Origin: JACRAV01 sp964571235
GTDB taxonomy: Bacteria; Zixibacteria; MSB-5A5; GN15; FEB-12
Assembly (NCBI GenBank): GCA_964571235.1
Contig: CAZNAI010000006.1
Span: 1-64,000 of the forward strand
Direction: 5' to 3'
Length of the DNA: 64,000 nt
This document shows, in pieces, positions 58,360 to 64,000 of this stretch. How positions within the stretch are numbered: position 1 is the first letter of the stretch; each line of letters opens with the position of its first letter. The notes under the pieces were generated by a model, which was not told the DNA's origin, searched no databases, and was given only the letters and a program-made list of their open reading frames with translations. The position numbers and the translations under genes are program-made.

Positions 58360-59040
58360 TTGAAGAGTATACTAAGTCGCGTAAAGCGGGTTTTTGCCGG
58401 GCATGGTATTCGCGGGGTTTTGTACCGGACATACGCGGTGATGGTTGACCGCTGGTTTGATTTCCGCTACGGAGTCGAAACCTGCCGTCAAGTGCGATTA
58501 GCCAGTCTTCATATCGACAGCGACAATGTCGACCATGGTCACCGGTATGAAGCGGCGCGGGTGGTGGAGGTTCGGCGTACTTTGCGGCGGATTCAGCCAC
58601 TTTTACCGCCGAACGCGCGGCTTGTAGATTTGGGGAGCGGAAAAGGGCGGATTCTGATGATCGCGGCCGAGTGTGGATACGCTGGCGCAACCGGGGTCGA
58701 GTTTGCGGCTGAGTTGTGTGATATTGGTCGGCAGAATTTGGAGAGGTTTCGCGGGCGAACTGAGTGTATCACCGACTTGAAGATCGTGCATGGCGATGTC
58801 GTGCAGTACGAAATCGAACCGCGCGATATGCTCTTCACGCTCTTTAATCCGTTCGACGACTTGGTCACCGCACAGGTGGCGCGTCGGATGGTCGAATCTC
58901 TGGCCAGGCACCCACGGCGGGTAATCGTCTGTCTGTACAATACCGATACGGTTGAGTTGATTGAGAGAATAACGTCGTTTCGACGGATCGAAGAATCGAA
59001 TCACCTCGGATACCGAGTGACGCTACTTTCGAACGAGTAG
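58360..59040 (+). CDS. Class I SAM-dependent methyltransferase-like protein
   Basis: 226 residues from a TTG at 58360; an internal ATG at 58441 would remove residues 'RGVLYRTYAVMVDRWFD' that look conserved. The Rossmann core begins 'NARLVDLGSGKGRILMIAAECGYAGATGVEFAAELCDIGRQNLERF' (motif I D-L-G-S-G-K-G-R; acidic E at the end of strand 2) and continues 'IVHGDVVQYEIEPRDMLFTLFNPFDD'. The N-P-F-D region replaces the D/N-P-P-Y of N6-adenine enzymes. It may be a protein, lipid or small-molecule methyltransferase. It ends ten bases before the convergent prepilin gene. Confidence 0.85.
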   Translation: MKSILSRVKRVFAGHGIRGVLYRTYAVMVDRWFDFRYGVETCRQVRLASLHIDSDNVDHGHRYEAARVVEVRRTLRRIQPLLPPNARLVDLGSGKGRILMIAAECGYAGATGVEFAAELCDIGRQNLERFRGRTECITDLKIVHGDVVQYEIEPRDMLFTLFNPFDDLVTAQVARRMVESLARHPRRVIVCLYNTDTVELIERITSFRRIEESNHLGYRVTLLSNE

Positions 59041-59049
59041 GGGACGATT

Positions 59050-59511
59050 CTACCAGTTGTTTTCGCCGACGCTCACACTGCCGCCGCATCCGGAGCCGCC
59101 GGTTGTTGTGTTGGTGTTAGGCCAGATTTCGCCGGTCGAAGCTTTGTAGGCCCACCCACCGCGGGTCCCCACCACCACACCTTTGGTTACCCCCGTGACA
59201 ATGGAATCAGGGGCGTTGTTCTTCAATTGGAATGGATTGGGTGGAATCTGCGAAACCAGGACCGATCCAACTTTGCGCAATGTGTCGATTGGCGGATAGA
59301 TATTTCCAGCGGTGGAGAGTATTGATTTGGAGTTCCAGACCGACAGGGCCGAGCGCATATTCATGAGCGAGCCAAGACAGGCGCTTCGCTTGGCATCTAA
59401 GGACATATCGGTGTACGTCGGCATAGCCACAGTAGCGATAATTCCAAGGATGACTATCACGATTATTACTTCAATGAGTGTGAAGCCGTGCGTGGCCCGT
59501 TTCGATCTCAT
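59050..59511 (-). CDS. Type II/IV prepilin-like protein (GspG/PilA type)
   Basis: 153 residues from ATG 59511 (an in-frame TTG at 59529 would add six). The prepilin leader 'MRSKRATHG' is followed by 'FTLIEVIIVIVILGIIATVAMPTYTDM': cleavage after Gly, Phe1 and Glu5 of the mature pilin, then the hydrophobic helix. The globular part includes 'DAKRSACLGSLMNMRSALSVWNSK' and 'GGWAYKASTGEIWPNT', as in major pseudopilins. The C-terminal 'SGCGG' provides a second Cys. No peptidase, ATPase or secretin gene is nearby, so it is an isolated pilin relying on machinery encoded elsewhere. Confidence 0.92.
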   Translation of the reverse strand: MRSKRATHGFTLIEVIIVIVILGIIATVAMPTYTDMSLDAKRSACLGSLMNMRSALSVWNSKSILSTAGNIYPPIDTLRKVGSVLVSQIPPNPFQLKNNAPDSIVTGVTKGVVVGTRGGWAYKASTGEIWPNTNTTTGGSGCGGSVSVGENNW

Positions 59512-59718
59512 GAGCCCATTATCGGCCAATGGGCGTGTCTGCTTAAGAGCGGCGGGATTGCCGCCACAGTTAAACAGGCGGCATAAATTCCTTCCCTACA
59601 CAATGGTCCGGGTATAGATTGCATTGGCGATAGTCGAACAGGTCGCAGGGCGGACGAAAGAGACTATTGTCGAAGATTTGGAACTTAGTACGAGTCAATC
59701 TGTTAAAGTGGATCATAT

Positions 59719-60801
59719 ATGTATAAGTTAGACCTTCGATTTCTTGTTTCTATCGGATCGGCTTTGACGATTTCCTCTGGACTTTTGATCCTGTCTGGTT
59801 GCAGCAATAGTCACGAAGCGCCGCGTCAGGCGGCCGGGGGCAATCTATTGCCGGTCGAAGTTGCGGTGGTTCATCCTCGCCTTTTGGAAAACAAGATTTT
59901 TACCACCGGGACCCTCTTAGCCAACGAAGAAGTGGAGATTCGCTCGGAAATATCCGGGCGGGTAACCAAGGTCGACTTTGAGGAAGGGCGCACGGTACAC
60001 AAAGGCGACTTGCTTTTGAAGATCAATGACCGGGAGCTCAAAGCCCAGTTCACCCAAAAGGAACTTGAGGAAAAACTCGCCGCTCAGGAAGAACGCCGCA
60101 GTCGCCAGCTCTATGACATTAAGGGGATCAGTCAGGAAGAATACGACCGGGTGCTCAACGGGCTTCAATTGATCCAGGCCGAAAAGGACGAAATCGGCGC
60201 ACAATTGGCAAAAACTGAAATTGTCGCGCCGTTTGACGGCACAGTGGGACTCCGTCATGTCAGCGAGGGTGGGTATATCACTTCAGATATGCTGGCGGCA
60301 ACTATTCAGGATGTCGACCCGATCAAAGTCGAATTTTCGGTGCCGGAGAAGTACGCCCGATTGGTAAAAGTCGGACTGGCTATCCGTGCTCAGATTGGCG
60401 AGACAACATCGGAAGTTGCCGGTACCGTGTTTGCGGTCGAATCAAAAATAGATCCCGGTACGCGGACGATCAGAGTCCGGGCGCGTATTCCCAATTCCGA
60501 CCACTCACTTATGCCCGGCGCCTTTGCAAGGGTGACCATCACGCTCGAACAGATTCCGCAGGCGATTGTTATTCCGGCTCGCGCAGTGGTGCCGCAGATC
60601 GACGGCGAGAAAGTGTTTGTGTGCAGAGACGGTAAGGCCACTTCGACCAGGGTTGTGACAGGCATTCGAACCGATAAAGATATTCAGGTAGTCACCGGGC
60701 TTTCGGCCGGCGACTCACTTATCCTGACCGGACTGCTTCAACTTACCGACGGCAAAGCGATCAAACCCCTCCCCCCGATGACGCTGGACTCAGACAGGTA
60801 A
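59719..60801 (+). CDS. RND efflux periplasmic adaptor (second system)
   Basis: 360 residues. The signal peptide ends in the lipobox L-S-G-C. Lipoyl domain halves are 'LLANEEVEIRSEISGRVTKVDFEEGRTVHKGDLLLKI' and 'KTEIVAPFDGTVGLRHVSEGGYITSDMLAATIQDVDPIKVEFSVPEKYA', with a coiled-coil hairpin (about 110-160). Barrel sequence 'RVRARIPNSDHSLMPGAFARVTITLEQIPQAIVIPARAVVPQIDGEKVFV' resembles MexE/MdtA-class adaptors. It starts five bases before the transporter gene's reading frame region (stop 60801, next ATG 60806) and forms a two-gene operon with it. Confidence 0.94.
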   Translation: MYKLDLRFLVSIGSALTISSGLLILSGCSNSHEAPRQAAGGNLLPVEVAVVHPRLLENKIFTTGTLLANEEVEIRSEISGRVTKVDFEEGRTVHKGDLLLKINDRELKAQFTQKELEEKLAAQEERRSRQLYDIKGISQEEYDRVLNGLQLIQAEKDEIGAQLAKTEIVAPFDGTVGLRHVSEGGYITSDMLAATIQDVDPIKVEFSVPEKYARLVKVGLAIRAQIGETTSEVAGTVFAVESKIDPGTRTIRVRARIPNSDHSLMPGAFARVTITLEQIPQAIVIPARAVVPQIDGEKVFVCRDGKATSTRVVTGIRTDKDIQVVTGLSAGDSLILTGLLQLTDGKAIKPLPPMTLDSDR

Positions 60802-60805
60802 CCGC

Positions 60806-63800
60806 ATGAGTTTATCGTCTGTCTGCATTGAACGCCCGGTCTTGTCGATTGTGCTTTCGATCCTGATTGTGCTGTTCGGTGTGGTCGGATTCATCTTTCT
60901 GGGTATTCGCGAGTACCCGAGTGTCGATCCGCCGGTAGTAACAGTCTCTACAACCTACACCGGCGCTAATGCCGACATTATCGAATCGCAGATCACCGAG
61001 CCGCTCGAAGAATCAATAAACGGCATAGCCGGAATCCGGTCGCTGACTTCGGCCAGCTCCGACGGCCGCAGTACAATCACGGTTGAATTTGAGTTGGGGG
61101 TCGATATGGAATCGGCCGCTAACGATGTCCGCGACCGGGTGTCCCGCGCCCAGCGCAATCTGCCAGCCGATGTCGACCCGCCGATTGTCTCAAAATCCGA
61201 CGCCAATTCTGATCCAATTCTCTCCCTTACGATCCGAAGCGACCGCCACAGCCTGCTTGAATTGTCCGCGATCGGTAACGACATATTCAAAGAGCGGCTT
61301 CAGACAATCCCGGGCGTTAGCGAGATCCGAATCTGGGGCGAAAAGAAATATGCGATGAAGCTCCTGATTGATCCGGCGCGGCTGGCGGCGCACGGCCTCA
61401 CCCCGCTGGATGTGCGTACTGCGCTGACTCGTGAGAATGTCGAGTTGCCATCGGGACGAATCGAAGGGTACAGCACCGAATTGTCTATTCGCACATTCGG
61501 CCGTCTGGTCACGCCGGACGATTTCGGCGACCTGATTATCAAAGAGTCGGAGGGATCGGTGGTGCGGCTCCGCGATGTTGGCGAGGCGGTCTTGGCGCCG
61601 GAAAATGAGCGGACTATTCTCCGCGGTAACGGCGGCGTGCCGATGATCGGTGTGGCGATCTCCCCTCAACCGGGCGCAAATCACATAGATATCGCCGACG
61701 AATTCTACCGCCGGGTGGATCTTATCAAGAAAGACTTGCCGGAGGGGCTACATTATAACATCGCACTGGACACCACCCGGAATATCCGACGCGCGATCAT
61801 TGAAGTGGGCGAGACGATTTTGATCGCTTTCTTGTTGGTGCTGTTTGTCATTTTCATTTTCCTGCGGCACTGGCGGACGACAATCATTCCGATGCTGGCG
61901 ATTCCGATTTCCCTTATCGGCACGTTCTTTATTATGTATGTCGCCAATTTTTCGATCAATATCCTCACACTGCTTGGCATTGTCTTATCCACTGGAATTG
62001 TTGTCGACGACGCTATTGTGGTGCTTGAAAATATTTACAGCAAGATCGAACGCGGCATGGATCCAATCAAAGCGGGACATGCCGGATCGAAAGAAATCTA
62101 CTTTGCCATTATTTCGACGACCGTTACGCTGGCCGCGGTCTTTCTACCGATTATTTTCTTGCAGGGACTCACCGGGCGACTTTTTCGCGAATTTGGAATT
62201 GTGGTGGCTGGATCGGTGCTTATCTCGGCCTTTGTGTCGCTAACGCTGACATCAATGATGAGCGCACGTACGCTACACAAAACAACCCACAACAATCGAC
62301 TCTTTGAGATGAGTGAGCGCTGGTTTAATCAAATGGCCGCCGCTTATCGGCGGTCGCTGAGCTGGTTTGTGAGCCGTCGGTCGCTGGCTCTTGTGATCAT
62401 GGCAGTCTCGGTGGCGATTATTTTTGGTCTCGGGGCACTCCTACGCTCGGAGCTGGCGCCGATGGAAGACCGTAGCCGATTTGTGGTCAATGCCACCGCT
62501 CCGGAGGGGACTTCATACGACGCCATGTACGAGTATATCGGGCGCTTGATTGCCATTGTCGATTCCCTCCCCGAGCGCGACGGTATTGTCTCGGTGACTG
62601 CCCCCGGATTCTCCGCCAGTGGCGCGGCAAATTCCGGATTTGTGCGGGTGAATTTGCTGGCGCCCGAAGAGCGAGAACGCTCCCAACAGCAGTTGGTCGA
62701 TATCGTGGGTTCGCAAGTTAGAGCGGAAACGTTTGCGCGTTCGTTTGTGACGCAGGAGCAGACAATCGGCGGCACTCGCAATGCCGGATTGCCGGTGCAG
62801 TATGTAATCCAGGCGCCGTCGCTTGAAAAGCTCCGCGAGGCGGTCCCGCGTTTTATGGCCAGGGCGCAGAGCGATTCGGTATTCAAAGTTGTCGATCTCA
62901 ATTTGAAATTCAACAAGCCGGAGCTGACGATTCAGATCGACCGCGACCGCGCACAAGCGCTGGGCATTACTGTCCGCGATATCGCCGAGACTCTGCAGTT
63001 ATTTTTCTCAGGTCAGCGGTACGGGTATTTTATTATTAATGGAAAGCAATATCAGGTGATCGCGCAGGCGAATCGGGCCAACCGGGATGAGCCGGTCGAC
63101 CTGTCCTCGGTGTATGTCCGCAACAATCGCAACGAACTCATTCAGCTCGATAATGTCGTCACGATGACTTACCGCAGTTCGCCACCGCAGTTGTATAGGT
63201 ACAACCGGTATGTGGCGGCTACTGTTTCGGCCGATGTCGCGAGTGGCTTCACCCTCGGCGACGCGATCAAAGAGATGGAGAAGATCAAGGCGGAAACGCT
63301 TGATGAGTCGTTCTCTTCGAGTTTAGCCGGTACTGCAAAAGAGTATTCGGAAAGCTCCAACACGCTCTTGTTCGCGTTTGTGTTGGCGCTCATTTTGGTT
63401 TACCTGATCTTGTCGGCACAGTTTGAGAGTTTCCGCGATCCGCTGACGATCATGTTAACAGTCCCGCTGGCATTGGCCGGCGCGGTCTTGTCGCTTTGGA
63501 TGTTCGGTCAGACACTCAATATTTTCAGCCAGATCGGTATCATTGCACTGGTCGGTATAGTCACCAAGAACGGCATTTTGATTGTCGAATTCGCCAACCA
63601 ACGGCGCGGTCAGGGGCTGGCCATATCGGAAGCAGTCATCGACGCCGCCACACATCGTTTCCGCCCGATCCTGATGACCTCTCTTGCCACTGTCTTCGGC
63701 GTACTGCCAATCGCGTTGGCGCTGGGTGCGGCGGCGCAAAGCCGAAGATCGATGGGGATTGTCATCATCGGCGGACTTTTGTTCTCGCTGGTTCTGACTC

Positions 63801-63895
63801 TCTATGTTATCCCGGCGCTGTACACATATCTTTCGCGGAAGAAGACGCCGGCTCCTGCTCTTACCGACGAACCGGCCGCTACACCTATATTTTAG
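60806..63895 (+). CDS. RND multidrug efflux transporter (HAE1/AcrB-MdtB-like)
   Basis: 1029 residues, near the AcrB length. AGGT lies just upstream of the ATG. N-terminal 'VCIERPVLSIVLSILIVLFGVVGFIFLGIREYPSVDPPVVTVSTTYTGANADIIESQITEPLEESINGI' is strongly HAE1-like. TM4 holds 'STGIVVDDAIVVLENIYSKIERG' with the Asp pair of proton coupling. C-terminal 'KNGILIVEFANQRRGQGLAISEAVIDAATHRFRPILMTSLATVFGVLPIAL' is the conserved last repeat. It exports drugs or lipophilic compounds with the adaptor encoded just before it. There is no TolC gene downstream within the window. Confidence 0.95.
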   Translation: MSLSSVCIERPVLSIVLSILIVLFGVVGFIFLGIREYPSVDPPVVTVSTTYTGANADIIESQITEPLEESINGIAGIRSLTSASSDGRSTITVEFELGVDMESAANDVRDRVSRAQRNLPADVDPPIVSKSDANSDPILSLTIRSDRHSLLELSAIGNDIFKERLQTIPGVSEIRIWGEKKYAMKLLIDPARLAAHGLTPLDVRTALTRENVELPSGRIEGYSTELSIRTFGRLVTPDDFGDLIIKESEGSVVRLRDVGEAVLAPENERTILRGNGGVPMIGVAISPQPGANHIDIADEFYRRVDLIKKDLPEGLHYNIALDTTRNIRRAIIEVGETILIAFLLVLFVIFIFLRHWRTTIIPMLAIPISLIGTFFIMYVANFSINILTLLGIVLSTGIVVDDAIVVLENIYSKIERGMDPIKAGHAGSKEIYFAIISTTVTLAAVFLPIIFLQGLTGRLFREFGIVVAGSVLISAFVSLTLTSMMSARTLHKTTHNNRLFEMSERWFNQMAAAYRRSLSWFVSRRSLALVIMAVSVAIIFGLGALLRSELAPMEDRSRFVVNATAPEGTSYDAMYEYIGRLIAIVDSLPERDGIVSVTAPGFSASGAANSGFVRVNLLAPEERERSQQQLVDIVGSQVRAETFARSFVTQEQTIGGTRNAGLPVQYVIQAPSLEKLREAVPRFMARAQSDSVFKVVDLNLKFNKPELTIQIDRDRAQALGITVRDIAETLQLFFSGQRYGYFIINGKQYQVIAQANRANRDEPVDLSSVYVRNNRNELIQLDNVVTMTYRSSPPQLYRYNRYVAATVSADVASGFTLGDAIKEMEKIKAETLDESFSSSLAGTAKEYSESSNTLLFAFVLALILVYLILSAQFESFRDPLTIMLTVPLALAGAVLSLWMFGQTLNIFSQIGIIALVGIVTKNGILIVEFANQRRGQGLAISEAVIDAATHRFRPILMTSLATVFGVLPIALALGAAAQSRRSMGIVIIGGLLFSLVLTLYVIPALYTYLSRKKTPAPALTDEPAATPIF

Positions 63896-64000
63896 AGCCT
63901 AACACCGGGCCGCAATAAACCGAATTCACTGCCTCAAATTCGTATGCGGGGTGATGTTGTAAACGGTACGTTTGCAGTACATTAGTAATGCAAAGGACAG
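63896..64000. other. Trailing 105 bases
   Basis: No gene or clear terminator is visible after the RND gene in this short stretch; the sequence turns AT-richer towards the end and may hold the promoter of the next gene. Confidence 0.3.

Overview
The window looks like chromosome of a Gram-negative bacterium of moderately high GC. This rests on lipoprotein signal peptides, a TolC-type outer-membrane channel, two RND pumps, a Wzx-type flippase and multihaem cytochromes. The gene mix (large heteropolysaccharide locus, split YbhF-type ABC exporter, ImcH-like cytochrome, ECF sigma factor next to a Ser/Thr kinase) would suit an uncultured FCB-group lineage such as Zixibacteria. That placement is only a guess; the window has no rRNA, tRNA or ribosomal protein gene. 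I see no tRNA, CRISPR array, transposase or phage gene.

Positions 1-22629 (all minus strand): a near-continuous surface-polysaccharide locus of 21 genes, many overlapping by 4 to 40 bases. Read in the direction of transcription (22629 to 1) it holds a GT4, a deacetylase-like protein, a Wzx flippase and a GT2. Next comes a nucleotide-sugar cassette: SDR epimerase, C-methyltransferase, RfbC-like epimerase, DUF4910 peptidase-like protein, sugar-1-phosphate cytidylyltransferase and PIG-L deacetylase. Then follow an O-antigen-ligase/polymerase-like protein, hexapeptide acyltransferases, a FemAB-like protein, a DegT aminotransferase, a tandem GT4 fusion, a membrane GT2, a SET-domain protein and more GT4s. 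The leftmost gene runs off the window.

Positions 22630-33600 (plus strand): a small lipoprotein and a YciI-like protein; then a TetR-controlled efflux operon (TolC, HlyD-type adaptor, two separate ABC ATPases, two ABC-2 permeases) with a good promoter and operator-like repeats; then peroxiredoxin, an SDR39U1-type epimerase and a seven-haem NapC/NirT cytochrome resembling ImcH, closed by a clear terminator.

Positions 33602-41494 (minus): a GT-C membrane glycosyltransferase, a crotonase-fold enzyme, two lipoproteins and two L,D-transpeptidases (one sharing an N-terminal helical domain with a neighbouring lipoprotein), and a LemA/TPM/TPM set. Positions 41800-42804 (plus): a dihaem cytochrome with a near-consensus promoter.

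Positions 42819-49140 (minus): the most unusual set. An SDR threonine dehydrogenase, holo-ACP synthase, acetyl-CoA-synthetase-like ligase, a dedicated acyl carrier protein and a KBL-type alpha-oxoamine synthase are followed, after a repeat/terminator region, by a second alpha-oxoamine synthase. It reads either as a threonine-to-glycine pathway with an unexplained carrier protein, or as a carrier-dependent amino-ketone/sphingoid-like pathway.

Positions 49500-64000: VOC protein, small membrane protein, Ser/Thr kinase overlapping an ECF-like sigma factor, a PLP decarboxylase, and an ArsR repressor divergent from an RND pump (adaptor plus transporter) across a palindromic operator. These are followed by a methyltransferase, a lone prepilin, and a second RND adaptor/transporter pair.
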